The notes: generated by a model from the sequence alone, not told the origin. DNA of 64,000 bases from Sinomicrobium pectinilyticum (GCF_003725735.1 NZ_RJTM01000068.1:62001-126000); one strand, 5' to 3'; shown: positions 37,297 to 47,251, counted from the first letter of the stretch. Numbers and translations: made by a program.

Positions 37297-38181
37297 ATGG
37301 AAGAAAAAAAATATCCCTATACCTCCGAAACGGACCTGCACAAACATATCGATGAGGTATGGAAAGCTTCGGAAAATGCGAAGGTGGACGAAAGCGGCCT
37401 GGGTAACCGGGTATGGAAACGCATCTCTCTGTCCATATCTGCACAAAAATGGCGGATGTACCGCCTTACCACGGCAGCTGTAGTGGTAATTATGTTATCA
37501 GCGGGGCTGTCGTGGTACACTTTTTCCGGGAAGGAAGAAGTACTTATTGTCAATAACGAGAACAAGCCGAAACACATAAAACTGGAAGATGGCTCGGAGA
37601 TCATCCTGAACCGGTTTTCCACATTGTCCTATCATCCTTCCGAAAGGAGAAAGGTAAAGCTCCTCGGAGAAGCATTTTTCGATATCACCAAAGACAGCCT
37701 GCACCCGTTTCGGGTAGAGACCGACTCGTTGGCTGTTATGGTACTCGGTACCAGCTTTAATGTCTATGCCTATAGGGAAAACCCGGATGTCAGGGTGTCC
37801 CTGTATTCGGGCAAAGTTACGATAGGTATGGCCAACGGTTCGCAAAAACAGTTATCGCCCGGTCGCGAATTTGTTTATGATTTTACGGATGCCGGCGGAT
37901 ATATACGGGAATTTCATAAAAAAGGGACGATAGCCTGGACTTCTTCCTCCATAGAATGTTCGGATACTCCGTTGTCAGAATTATTTGTGAAGATCGAGAA
38001 TTACTATCATATAAAGTTGTTATACGATGCGGATAGCATACAACAGTGCCGGATAACGGGGACCTTTAAAATAGAAGACGATATATCGCAATTGTTTCGC
38101 CTTATCCGTTTTTCTCACAACATAGATTTTGAAAAGAAAGGAACGGACCGGTATCAGCTGGTTTCCGGTTCCTGCGAATGA
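37297..38181 (+). CDS. FecR-family anti-sigma/sigma regulator (module B)
   Basis: A 294-residue protein with a cytoplasmic N-terminal segment (1-55), one membrane span (about 56-75), a periplasmic FecR domain (about 88-185; LEDGSEIILNRFSTLSYHP, LGEAFFDITKDSLHPFRV, VLGTSFNVYAY) and a C-terminal domain of DUF4974 type (about 220-294; CSDTPLSELFVKIENYYHIK). It begins 100 bases after the sigma gene and relays the receptor state to it. Confidence 0.92.
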   Translation: MEEKKYPYTSETDLHKHIDEVWKASENAKVDESGLGNRVWKRISLSISAQKWRMYRLTTAAVVVIMLSAGLSWYTFSGKEEVLIVNNENKPKHIKLEDGSEIILNRFSTLSYHPSERRKVKLLGEAFFDITKDSLHPFRVETDSLAVMVLGTSFNVYAYRENPDVRVSLYSGKVTIGMANGSQKQLSPGREFVYDFTDAGGYIREFHKKGTIAWTSSSIECSDTPLSELFVKIENYYHIKLLYDADSIQQCRITGTFKIEDDISQLFRLIRFSHNIDFEKKGTDRYQLVSGSCE

Positions 38182-38389
38182 ACAAGAGGAAGATCCGGCC
38201 CGATCTCCCTCCTGAGTATCTGAAATTACATAGTAATAAAGAATAATCAAACATAACTAATTCCCATGAGAAATTTCAAGTAAAACCAAAGAAAAAGTCA
38301 TCCCTGAAATAGGATGGCCTGAACTACTGTAGATGCTGTCACTACCGGCCCTTGTGACAGCCAAAACAATCTGTAACATAGTAATAAAG

Positions 38390-41300
38390 ATGAAACTAAA
38401 ACAATTTCTTAAACCGAAAATATGGTATGTAATCATTTTTTCGGTACACGTATCAGCTACTGCTGCCAATTTTTCAACCGTGTTTTATGAAACACAAAAG
38501 CTAAGTGCGATCCTCGAACTCCTGAAAGCAAATTACCGGGAAATAAACTTTGTCTATAACCCCGATAATTTCAGGGACATCACCGTAAAGGACTATACGC
38601 TGAAAAAGGAACTGGGAATCCGGGAAAACCTGAACAACCTGGAACGCCTGGCCCCCATTTCTTATCTTATTGAAGGACATACCATAGCTTTAAAACGAAA
38701 GACAATTACCTCAAAAACACAGCAACATATAATAAGCGGCCAGGTTCTGGATGAAAATGATATACCCGTTTTTGGTGCCAATGTGTTTGTAGAGAAAACC
38801 GGTTCGGGTACCGTAACGGATATCGATGGAAATTTTGAACTGGTTATCCGGTCTTTTCCCGCTGAACTCAATGTATCCTACCTGGGATACAGGATGTATA
38901 CGGAGATCGTGGAGGCCCCGGTAAATAATATGCTGGTTCGCCTGGAACCTTCTTTTGAGAGTCTGAATGAAGTAGTAGTAACAGGACAGGGAGCGGATGT
39001 GCGTAAAAAACGCCTGTCCACCAGAGTTACCACTATCGGTTCGGATGAACTGGAACAATTACCGGCACAGCGTATAGACCAGCAGTTATCAGCTAAACTG
39101 CCCAACGCACAGATCAACCTTACCGGGGGACAGGCCGGGGCCACTTCTATTATAAGGGCAAGGGGAGTGAATTCTGCTTTTCTGAATTCCACGCCTATTA
39201 TTTACCTGGATGGTGTACGCCTGGATAACCTCAACACCCAATCGGCATTGGGCGGGACTTCGCAGGGGGCTTCCATGAGTGCCATAGCCGATATTCCGAT
39301 GGATAATATAGAAAAAATAGAGTATATAAACGGGGGAGCAGCAACCACGCTCTACGGATCGGATGCCGCTAACGGGGTTATCCAGATATTTACCAAAAAG
39401 GGGGGAAGACCCGGAACCAACCTCACCGTGGGGACGGAAGTAGGTTTTGAAACGCCTACAACCGATTTCCTGTATTTCGACCGGACCAAAGATCTGTTGT
39501 TCCGGACAGGAGCATACCAGAAATACCAACTGACCATCAACGGGGAGAGCGAAAGTGGTTTCGGTTATAATTTTTCCGGGAGTTTCCGTAATAGCTCCGG
39601 GGTGCAGATACACGACCAGAACGAAAATCAGAAAGCCGATTTCAGTACCGGATTCCGTGCCCGGCTGGCCGATAATGTGGACTATGAAAGTTCTTTTATC
39701 TATGTATATAACAAATATAAAAGAAACCGCAATGGTAACCAGGGCGGTTATACCGGGCTTTGGTTTGCCGAAGACGGGGCGTCTTCTATCACCGGCCCTG
39801 GTTTTAATAACCGGCTCGATGAGCTATCGGATGAAGAATTCCGGGAGATTAAGGAATTTGTGGACACTGCCGAAAAACTACAGGACAACAATATTGTCGT
39901 TAACCGCTTCACAACCTCGCAGATATTCAAATATCGTCCGATGAACAATCTGCTGATCAGATTTACAGGCGGACTGGACTTCCGGATGCAGGAACAAAAC
40001 ACGGTGCAGACCAATGCGTACCTGACCGCTACCCGTGGGCAGGAAATTACGGACCAGGGCAGTATCCAGAATATACAGCGCAATTACCTCGGCATAACCC
40101 TCGAACTCACCGCACAACATACCTACGAAACGGGGGATTTCTCGTTTATCTCTACACTCGGGAGCCAGTTTTTTCGGACCAGGGACCGCCAGATCATGTA
40201 TAGTGGTACGAATATTCGCGACGGTGCCCAGACCATCAGTGATGCGGCCATTAAGGATAGCGATGAATTTCTGAGTGAAGTACTCAATTACGGCGTGTAT
40301 TTTCAGGAAAATATAGGATACGACGATAAATTGTTCCTTGACATCGGGATCCGGGGAGACCGGAACCCGGCTTTCGGAGATAATATAGGTACGCAGTTTT
40401 ACCCGAAAGCAGGGTTGTCCTATGTCCTCTCTTCCGAACCGTGGTTTACATCAGAACTTTTTACTTCCCTGCGTCTGCGTGCCAGTTATGGAATAGCAGG
40501 AAATTTACCGCCTGCGTACGCCAATGAAAAGACTATTTCTTTTGACGGGTTTCTCGGCGATCAGGCTGCTTATTTCGGCAAACCGGGTAACGACAATCTG
40601 AAACCGGAAAAAACGACAACTGCCGAAGCCGGGGTGGATATTGCTTTGTGGAATAACAGGCTCAGCCTTTCGGCCGGATATTACAGGGCCCTTACCAAAG
40701 ATGCTCTTTTCTATGTCCCGCCGGCACCTTCCGGCGGATATACCGTAAGTCAACTATATAATATCGGTGAGATAGAAAATTACGGGTTTGAATTCAGTGC
40801 CAATGTAGTTCCCGTACAGACAGAAGATATTTCTCTTAGTTTTAATGTATCCGTTAACACGTTGCACAATGAAGTTATCGATGCGGGAGGGGCGCCGGCA
40901 TTTAACATAAACGGATTCAGTTCCCGGACGCTGCAGACTGTGGTGCAGGAAGGCTATCCGGTAGGATTTATACGCGGAAACTACGGTGTTTTTGATGAGA
41001 ACGGGGTTCTCGAAGAAACAACCCCGCAGTCGTATCTCGGTTCTACCATACCTACTCTGTTCGGGAATCTGGGACTCCGGTTTTCTTATAAAAACCTCAG
41101 TTTATTCAGTAATGCTTCTTACCAGACAGGAGGATATGCCGCCAACTGGGATGCCCAGTTCCGCTATTATTACGGGGCTTCAGAACAGTTTGTCCCCCAA
41201 GGAGAAATAGACGCCAACGGCAGAAGTAACTGGTTGAATATCACCAATCGTTTTGTGGAAAAGACAGATTTTCTGAAAGTACGGACCATAGGGATATCAT

Positions 41301-41515
41301 ATTACATGAAACCCGAAAACAAACAACTCTACAAATCGGTGGTTTTTGGTATTACCGCACTGAACCCTTTCAATTTTGCAGCCTCAACATTCGATCCGGA
41401 AGCGACTATCAGCGGGGCGGCCCAGGGACAGGGAGGAGCGAGTACCGGAGGGATTTCCTATGCCACCTATTCTGCCCCGAGACAATTTCTCGGATCTGTA
41501 AAAATTAACTTTTAA
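38390..41515 (+). CDS. STN-containing SusC-type TonB-dependent transducer (module B)
   Basis: About 1041 residues from the ATG at 38390 (MKLKQFLKPK), which gives a normal signal peptide (WYVIIFSVHVSATAANF); an upstream in-frame start would add 19 atypical residues. Parts: STN domain (about 35-100; KLSAILELLKANYREINFVYN), carboxypeptidase-regulatory-like domain (about 110-195; ISGQVLDENDIPVFGANVFV), EVVVTGQG, plug (STPIIYLDGVRL, TTLYGSDAANGVIQIFTKKG) and a barrel ending FLGSVKINF. The STN domain ties it to the sigma/FecR pair upstream. It is the import channel for a substrate processed by the NPP-type phosphodiesterase encoded two genes later. Confidence 0.94.
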   Translation: MKLKQFLKPKIWYVIIFSVHVSATAANFSTVFYETQKLSAILELLKANYREINFVYNPDNFRDITVKDYTLKKELGIRENLNNLERLAPISYLIEGHTIALKRKTITSKTQQHIISGQVLDENDIPVFGANVFVEKTGSGTVTDIDGNFELVIRSFPAELNVSYLGYRMYTEIVEAPVNNMLVRLEPSFESLNEVVVTGQGADVRKKRLSTRVTTIGSDELEQLPAQRIDQQLSAKLPNAQINLTGGQAGATSIIRARGVNSAFLNSTPIIYLDGVRLDNLNTQSALGGTSQGASMSAIADIPMDNIEKIEYINGGAATTLYGSDAANGVIQIFTKKGGRPGTNLTVGTEVGFETPTTDFLYFDRTKDLLFRTGAYQKYQLTINGESESGFGYNFSGSFRNSSGVQIHDQNENQKADFSTGFRARLADNVDYESSFIYVYNKYKRNRNGNQGGYTGLWFAEDGASSITGPGFNNRLDELSDEEFREIKEFVDTAEKLQDNNIVVNRFTTSQIFKYRPMNNLLIRFTGGLDFRMQEQNTVQTNAYLTATRGQEITDQGSIQNIQRNYLGITLELTAQHTYETGDFSFISTLGSQFFRTRDRQIMYSGTNIRDGAQTISDAAIKDSDEFLSEVLNYGVYFQENIGYDDKLFLDIGIRGDRNPAFGDNIGTQFYPKAGLSYVLSSEPWFTSELFTSLRLRASYGIAGNLPPAYANEKTISFDGFLGDQAAYFGKPGNDNLKPEKTTTAEAGVDIALWNNRLSLSAGYYRALTKDALFYVPPAPSGGYTVSQLYNIGEIENYGFEFSANVVPVQTEDISLSFNVSVNTLHNEVIDAGGAPAFNINGFSSRTLQTVVQEGYPVGFIRGNYGVFDENGVLEETTPQSYLGSTIPTLFGNLGLRFSYKNLSLFSNASYQTGGYAANWDAQFRYYYGASEQFVPQGEIDANGRSNWLNITNRFVEKTDFLKVRTIGISYYMKPENKQLYKSVVFGITALNPFNFAASTFDPEATISGAAQGQGGASTGGISYATYSAPRQFLGSVKINF

Positions 41516-41526
41516 AAAAAGCAACA

Positions 41527-42930
41527 ATGAAAAAGGAAAGTATATATCTGCTGCTCCTGATTATCTGCATGGTATCTTGTGTGGAAAATCCGAATGTTAC
41601 CGAAGAGGTGTACCTGGAAAATCCGAATTCGGTAAGGAGCTGGGTCGTAGGGCTGAAACGCCGGCTGGCCGTAACCACAAATTCGGTAAACGTAAATGTA
41701 GCAATTACTTCCGATAATTATTTTAATAATTATTCGCAATACAGCAAAGTCTTTGACGTACCGCAGATAGACTATTTTGATCTGGATGTCAATAGTTTAC
41801 AGGCAGATGTACAAGCACTTCGCGAAATGGCGGTTTACGGCCTGGATAAAATAATCCCTGCCGATGCGTCATCTACTCCCGAAGACGAGGCCTTTATGTT
41901 TTTCTGCCAGGCATATGCCAATATTCTGGGAGGGGAATTATTTACCGGTTTGCCGGAAGGTCATCTGGGTGAAGTACGCACCCCGGAAGAAACTCTGAAC
42001 CGGGCCCTTCAGAACCTGGACGATGCCCTTAACCTGGAAAGTGATGCGGAGAAAATAGCCATGTATCACCTTTTAAAAGGAAGAGTATATTACAATCTTG
42101 GGGAAGCAGCCCTTGCCATAGAAGAAGTACAGGCTTCTTTATCCAGTCCGTCATTATTGTATCAAATAGAATTTGACGGGCAGAATGGTGTCCGCAATGA
42201 AATGCAGAATGCGGTTTTTGATGCATTGCCCAATCGCCTGGCACCGTTACCGAGATTGGATTTTCTCGATCCCAAATACTATTCGGTCGGGACACCGGAG
42301 GCCGATCAGAAACCGGTGGCCCTGGCCAAGGCCGAAGAAGCCTACCTGATTCTAGCGGAAGCCCTCCTGTCACAACAGAATAATGCCGGGGCAAAAGAGG
42401 CATTACGGTCTTTACTCTCTTTGGTTTCCGAACGCCCGGTAATCCTTGTTGACGACAGCGGGGAAACGAGAAACGGCGGTAACCGTGACGATTATCCGCT
42501 CACCGCGGTGCCTGTCAGGTTTGACAGTGCCGGTCCGTATCGCGAAGGTTTTGTTCTTGACCGACAGGCAGGAGATATCCGTGTACATACTATTTCCGGT
42601 ACCAGTGTAACGGAAGAGGACATCGCAGCGGCCACTACCACAGACGAACTTCTTTACCAAATTTACCTGCTTCGTCAGGAGATATTCATCGGGGAAGGCA
42701 GGAGGCTTACCGATCTGGGGATCAGATACCCGGTTTCGCAGACCGAGCAGGATAATAATCCCAACGTGCCGGATAGTTATACCGTGGCCCAGATCCCGTC
42801 TTTTATTCCCGGAAGCGGAGGATTGGACAACTTTACTGCGGATGCTGCCGGAAAGATCACCGTGACAACGGATATGAATAAAGTGATTGTAGAGAACAAA
42901 ACCTCGGCGGAAGTAATTCCGTTCTTTTAA
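41527..42930 (+). CDS. Divergent SusD-like outer-membrane lipoprotein (module B)
   Basis: A 467-residue lipoprotein with lipobox CMVSC (Cys about 18) followed by VENPNVTEEVYLENPNS. Helical repeats include FMFFCQAYANILGGELFTG, YHLLKGRVYYNLGEAALAIEE and AEEAYLILAEALLSQQN, matching the TPR-like SusD scaffold. The C-terminal SusD signatures are weaker than in the other three pairs; LLRQEIFIGEGRRLTDLGIRYP takes the place of the usual ERxxEL segment. It lies 11 bases after the STN-SusC and 8 bases before the phosphodiesterase gene, so it is the surface binding partner by position. Confidence 0.85.
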   Translation: MKKESIYLLLLIICMVSCVENPNVTEEVYLENPNSVRSWVVGLKRRLAVTTNSVNVNVAITSDNYFNNYSQYSKVFDVPQIDYFDLDVNSLQADVQALREMAVYGLDKIIPADASSTPEDEAFMFFCQAYANILGGELFTGLPEGHLGEVRTPEETLNRALQNLDDALNLESDAEKIAMYHLLKGRVYYNLGEAALAIEEVQASLSSPSLLYQIEFDGQNGVRNEMQNAVFDALPNRLAPLPRLDFLDPKYYSVGTPEADQKPVALAKAEEAYLILAEALLSQQNNAGAKEALRSLLSLVSERPVILVDDSGETRNGGNRDDYPLTAVPVRFDSAGPYREGFVLDRQAGDIRVHTISGTSVTEEDIAAATTTDELLYQIYLLRQEIFIGEGRRLTDLGIRYPVSQTEQDNNPNVPDSYTVAQIPSFIPGSGGLDNFTADAAGKITVTTDMNKVIVENKTSAEVIPFF

Positions 42931-42938
42931 ATACCGTG

Positions 42939-44273
42939 ATGAAATATTTTATACAAATCGTACTGCACAGCCTGGTATTGAGTATACTACCGGTAAATGC
43001 ACAGGAAGTTAAACATGTTGTATTAATAAGTATAGACGGATTTCGGCCGGAATTTTATAAGGAAGAAAGCTGGCCTACGGCAAATATGGGTATCCTGGCC
43101 CGGAAAGGTGTTTATGCCGATGAAGTCCGCACCATTTTTCCTTCTGTCACCTATCCGTCGCATACTACTCTGGCCACCGGGGTTTTTCCTGCCGGGCATG
43201 GTATTTACTATAATACGAAAGTAGGAGACAACGGTAAGCCGGAAGGCTGGATATATGATTTTAAAGAAATAAAGGCGAGAACGATCTGGCAGGCAGCTAA
43301 GGAAAAAGGATTGAGCACAGCTTCCGTTTCATGGCCGGTTACTGTAAATAATCCGTATATAGATTACAATATTCCCGAAATATGGTCTATGAAGAACCCT
43401 GTAGACAGGCGGGGGGCAACTTCGAGTTATGCCAACCCGAAGGGGCTGTTCGAGGAAGTGGTAGAGAACGCTACCGGAACCCTGGGAATGAACGAATACA
43501 ACCTGACTTCATTACGTATGGATGCCAATTTGGGGCGGATAGCAGCGTATATCGTGGAGCGCTACAAGCCCAATCTCTTAACATTACATCTGCCCAATAC
43601 CGATGGGGCCCAGCACCGTGCCGGGAGGAACGGTGATCAGGTGAAACGGGCCATCGCCGGTGCAGATTATGTCGTTGGAGAAATATATGATGCATTGGAA
43701 CGGGCGGGTATCCTGGAAAATACAGCATTGATTATTACCGGGGACCATGGTTTTGTAAGTACCCATACCAGTATTTCGCCCAATATATGGCTGAAGGAAA
43801 ATAATCTTGGGGATAAAGCATTTTTCTTTTCTGCCGGGGGAGCCGCATTTTTACATGTAAAAGATAAAAAAGATACCAGGACCATTGAAAAGGTAAAACA
43901 TCTTTTATGCAATCTGCCGCTCAGCGAACGGAGCCTGTTCCGGGTCATAGAGGGAGAAAAATTAAAAAAGATGGAGAGCGACCCGGGGGTAGATCTTGCC
44001 ATTTCCGCCGGTGACGGGTTTTATTTTGACAATAAAACCGAAGGACCACTATTGAATAACGGTACCGGGGGAAAACACGGGTACTACCCGGATTTTCACA
44101 ATATCTATACCGGTTTTATAGCATACGGAGCAGGATTTAAACACGCTAAGAGCATTTCTTTTATGCAAATGGAAGACATCCCGGCCATAATAGCCTTTTT
44201 GCTCGATATGGATCTGCCCGGAGCCAAAGGAATGGTATATCCCGGAATACTGGAAGTATCCGAAAGTGAATAA
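42939..44273 (+). CDS. Exported NPP-type nucleotide pyrophosphatase/phosphodiesterase (alkaline phosphatase superfamily)
   Basis: About 444 residues from the ATG at 42939, with a signal peptide ending VNAQ. The bimetal hydrolase motifs appear in order: ISIDGFRPEF (metal Asp33), the nucleophile region IFPSVTYPSHTTLATG (Thr71), the next metal site NTDGAQH, TGDHGF (Asp-His pair) and GGKHGYYPD (last metal His). NPP-family enzymes hydrolyse phosphodiester and pyrophosphate bonds of nucleotides or lysophospholipids. The alternative GTG start adds a single Met. The gene directly follows the SusD-like gene and gives module B its phosphoester theme. Confidence 0.92.
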   Translation: MKYFIQIVLHSLVLSILPVNAQEVKHVVLISIDGFRPEFYKEESWPTANMGILARKGVYADEVRTIFPSVTYPSHTTLATGVFPAGHGIYYNTKVGDNGKPEGWIYDFKEIKARTIWQAAKEKGLSTASVSWPVTVNNPYIDYNIPEIWSMKNPVDRRGATSSYANPKGLFEEVVENATGTLGMNEYNLTSLRMDANLGRIAAYIVERYKPNLLTLHLPNTDGAQHRAGRNGDQVKRAIAGADYVVGEIYDALERAGILENTALIITGDHGFVSTHTSISPNIWLKENNLGDKAFFFSAGGAAFLHVKDKKDTRTIEKVKHLLCNLPLSERSLFRVIEGEKLKKMESDPGVDLAISAGDGFYFDNKTEGPLLNNGTGGKHGYYPDFHNIYTGFIAYGAGFKHAKSISFMQMEDIPAIIAFLLDMDLPGAKGMVYPGILEVSESE

Positions 44274-44297
44274 TGCAATAATCCGGTTGAACCTTTC

Positions 44298-44340
44298 ACC
44301 ACATGCAGGGCCGGAATTTTTCCGGTCCTGTTCGGGTGGT
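44298..44340 (+). terminator. Two-tier hairpin after the phosphodiesterase gene, possible terminator
   Basis: CAGGGCCGGAA (44306-44316) pairs with TTCCGGTCCTG (44320-44330), with one G-T pair and a 3-base loop. ACCAC (44298-44302) pairs with GTGGT (44336-44340) outside it. It starts 25 bases after the stop codon. There is no T-run immediately after, so it may be an mRNA 3'-end structure. Confidence 0.5.
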
Positions 44341-44488
44341 GCGGATTGGCCGTAAAGAGAGTTTTTTTGCGGTCTCGTTTAAAGGCTTAAAAATCTCCGC
44401 CTACAAAGGTACAGAGTGATTTGGCTGTATTTTGTATATTGGGGGGTCCGAATAGGATTTTTGACTTTTAACCGATCAAATATTTTAT

Positions 44489-46567
44489 ATGAAAAGCCCC
44501 TTATCATTTGCATTCCTGCTACAGACATTGCTTTTAACGGCACAAATTCCTGTTTCACTACCTGATAATCCGGAAGAAAATAAAACAAAATTAAGCCATA
44601 CCGGAAACAATCTGGAGATCACATGGCCATTGGCAGATGCCGGCGAGGCCAGAATGGTACTCAATCTTGAAGAAGGTAAACCGCTGTTCCGCAGTATGGG
44701 AATAGTTGAAAAAGGCAATTTAAAAGAGATAGTGCAGGAGCTCGATCCCGCTTTTATCATTAATGTGGGAAAAAGAACTTTAAAACCCGAAAACGGGTGG
44801 ACTGTCTTTTTCGATAAAGTGCCCGAAAGGCCCTATACGTCCCACGTGCTGAAATTCAGTAAAAAGGATCTGAAGGTCACTAAGGGAGGACAAAGGACCA
44901 AAATTATAATAGAAGAAATAACGGCACCGGGTTTTACGGGGAATATTGAAATTACGATTTACAACGGTCAGCCGTTATTGAATATAGCTGCGGTGGTTTC
45001 TACCCCGAAAGACAGTACGGCAATACTCTACGATGCCGGGCTTGCCGGGGAACAGGCCTGGGAAAAGGTTTCATTTATCAATAATGACAATCAGTTCCGG
45101 GAAATTAGCCCGTCCGCAAAAGATACGAGCACGAACGAGGCGGTAAAGTACAGGACGATCATTGGCAACTCGAAAAAGGGAGCTATTGCCGTTTTTCCCC
45201 CTCCTCACCAGTATTTTTACCCGTTGGATGAAGCATTTAACTTAAAATTTACCTGGTACGGGTCCAATTACAGAAAAATGATTCCGGAATACGGAATTGG
45301 TATCAGGCAGGATCCGGAGGGAGATCACCGATTTGTTCCATGGTTTAATGCACCTCCCGGAACGGAACAAAGACTTAACTTTTTTTGTTTGCTGGGCACC
45401 AACGGATCACAAACACTGATGAATTCCGTTAAGGAGTATACACATGCGGACACCTATGTTCCGCTAAAGTCTTATAAAACTATGGCCAGCCATTTTCATA
45501 ACGAGTTTATAATGAATGTGGTCATGGCCGATACACCCGTTCCGGAGCAGCCCGGATTTGTGGATGTTTTTAAACAAATGGGGGTGGATATCGTGCATTT
45601 GGGGGAGTTTCATTACACGGCCCATCCGACAGGCCCTGACCATCAGCGTTTATCAGAACTGGACGCACTGTTTAAACAATGCAGGCGCCTTTCTGATGCC
45701 GGTTTCCTGTTGCTTCCGGGAGAAGAACCGAATGAATTTCTGGGTGGCCACTGGATGGCGATATTTCCGAAGCCTGTTTACTGGATCATGAGCAGGGAAG
45801 AAAACAAGCCGTTTCTTACCGAAGACACAACCTATGGAAAAGTATACCGGGTAAAAGATAAACAAGAAATGCTGCGCCTGCTGGAACTGGAAAACGGGCT
45901 GGCATGGACTGCACATCCCAGAATTAAAGGTTCTACAGGGTACCCTGATAAGTATAAGAATGAAGATTTTTTCCGTTCTGACCATTTCCTGGGCGGTGCA
46001 TGGAAAGCAATGCCGGCCGATTTGTCCGAACAGAGATCGGGATTACGGGTTTTGGATCTACTGGACGATATGAATAATTGGGGGCATAAGAAGAAAGTTA
46101 TAGCAGAATCAGATCTTTTCACGGTTACCCATGAAAATGAAATGTATGCCCATATGAATATTAATTATTTACAAATGGACCATTTGCCGGATTTTGAAGA
46201 AGGGTGGCAACCGGTACTGGATGCGATGATCGAAGGGAGGTTCTTCTCCACTACCGGAGAAATACTGATACCATCGTTTTCGGTAAACAAGAAAACTTCC
46301 GGGCAAACCGTTGAAGCAGCTAAAAACGGAGAGGCCGATATTGCTTTGACGGTGGACTGGACCTTCCCTTTAAACTTTATAAATATTGTATCCGGAGATG
46401 GAGAAAAAGTATTTAAAGAACGGATTAATCTGGATGATACAAAGGCTTTCGGAACCAAAGAATTTCAATTTTCCGTTAATCTGTCAGGGAGAAAATGGGT
46501 ACGTGTTGAAGTATGGGATGTTGCCGTGAATGGCGCGTTTACTCAAACCGTTTATTTAAAGGATTGA
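44489..46567 (+). CDS. Exported PHP/CehA-McbA-like metallohydrolase with N-terminal beta-sandwich
   Basis: A 692-residue protein with a signal peptide (about 1-19). Residues 20-320 look all-beta, like a mutarotase or carbohydrate-binding sandwich. The second half holds a series of metal-ligand motifs suggesting a PHP-type fold: SHFHNEF (about 332-338), HLGEFHYTAHP (about 369), LLLPGEEPNEFLGGHWM (about 407) and AWTAHPR (about 472). A short C-terminal beta domain follows. The CehA/McbA group hydrolyses carbamate and phosphoester bonds, but the family assignment here rests on motif spacing only. It is separated from module B by 215 bases and a hairpin and may still be coregulated. Confidence 0.6.
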   Translation: MKSPLSFAFLLQTLLLTAQIPVSLPDNPEENKTKLSHTGNNLEITWPLADAGEARMVLNLEEGKPLFRSMGIVEKGNLKEIVQELDPAFIINVGKRTLKPENGWTVFFDKVPERPYTSHVLKFSKKDLKVTKGGQRTKIIIEEITAPGFTGNIEITIYNGQPLLNIAAVVSTPKDSTAILYDAGLAGEQAWEKVSFINNDNQFREISPSAKDTSTNEAVKYRTIIGNSKKGAIAVFPPPHQYFYPLDEAFNLKFTWYGSNYRKMIPEYGIGIRQDPEGDHRFVPWFNAPPGTEQRLNFFCLLGTNGSQTLMNSVKEYTHADTYVPLKSYKTMASHFHNEFIMNVVMADTPVPEQPGFVDVFKQMGVDIVHLGEFHYTAHPTGPDHQRLSELDALFKQCRRLSDAGFLLLPGEEPNEFLGGHWMAIFPKPVYWIMSREENKPFLTEDTTYGKVYRVKDKQEMLRLLELENGLAWTAHPRIKGSTGYPDKYKNEDFFRSDHFLGGAWKAMPADLSEQRSGLRVLDLLDDMNNWGHKKKVIAESDLFTVTHENEMYAHMNINYLQMDHLPDFEEGWQPVLDAMIEGRFFSTTGEILIPSFSVNKKTSGQTVEAAKNGEADIALTVDWTFPLNFINIVSGDGEKVFKERINLDDTKAFGTKEFQFSVNLSGRKWVRVEVWDVAVNGAFTQTVYLKD

Positions 46568-47014
46568 AATCAGGGCGGATAAGTACCGGTTACGTTAAAA
46601 CAAAACATACCGGTGTGACGGGAAAGGATTTTTTGTTGCTGCTGTTCGGGGAGAAGGTCCGGATCAGCTTCTGATTGACATTTTCAATTCCCGGCGGATC
46701 TTCGTTGTTCTCACAATAGAGACTGGCATTTTTTAATAATGCGGACCTTTTTTAAGAAAGGGAGAATTTTATTTACTTTAAATTAATGTGTAACTCCTTG
46801 TTTTTTACTTACTTTGTAAAGCAACCCCTGTAATTTCTACCACGACAACACATATTGAGAATCCGGACTTTCTGAGACAATAGTTCAATCCCGGACTTAC
46901 CGTATGCTTTTAACCTGTTATGGCAGGTAATTTTCATCTATTTATATGTTTTACGTCTTTTTTGCGTTTAAATATACTGTGGAGTATTGGTATAAATTTA
47001 AAACACCCCATAAA
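46568..47014. other. Intergenic region at the composition change
   Basis: No gene or clear signal was found. A TTACTTTG stretch near 46809 could be a promoter element, but its nearest TTG is too close. The region marks the passage from the phosphoester modules to the AT-richer right part. Confidence 0.35.
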
Positions 47015-47251
47015 ATGGCAACACACCAAAACACCGACAAGTATGACGAAGTTTTTTTTAAGGTAAGAGAAATTATAGAAAGTAGTGATTATGAAGAGTT
47101 TAATCAATTTGTTGATCATCATATAAACACTCATGATGTGAGAACACTCCATGTTATGCTATTGAGCATGCATCCCAACAAAGAGGATAAGTTTATAAAG
47201 AGCAAATACAATGCTGTTCGTGATGAATTAAAAAGACGAACAAACAGATGA
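47015..47251 (+). CDS. Small hypothetical protein (78 aa)
   Basis: From the ATG at 47015 (MATHQNTDKYDE) this gives 78 charged, probably all-helical residues, without signal or membrane segment, ending RDELKRRTNR. The frame also opens 23 codons earlier, but that part (MFYVFFAFKYTVEYW) looks like untranslated AT-rich DNA. I do not recognise a family. Codon use looks real and no longer frame competes on the opposite strand. Confidence 0.6.
   Translation: MATHQNTDKYDEVFFKVREIIESSDYEEFNQFVDHHINTHDVRTLHVMLLSMHPNKEDKFIKSKYNAVRDELKRRTNR

Noticed and set aside
38333-38389. Upstream start for the module B STN-SusC
   Set aside because: The ATG at 38390 gives a normal signal peptide; the extra residues (MLSLPALVTAKT) would place a hydrophobic stretch ahead of it.
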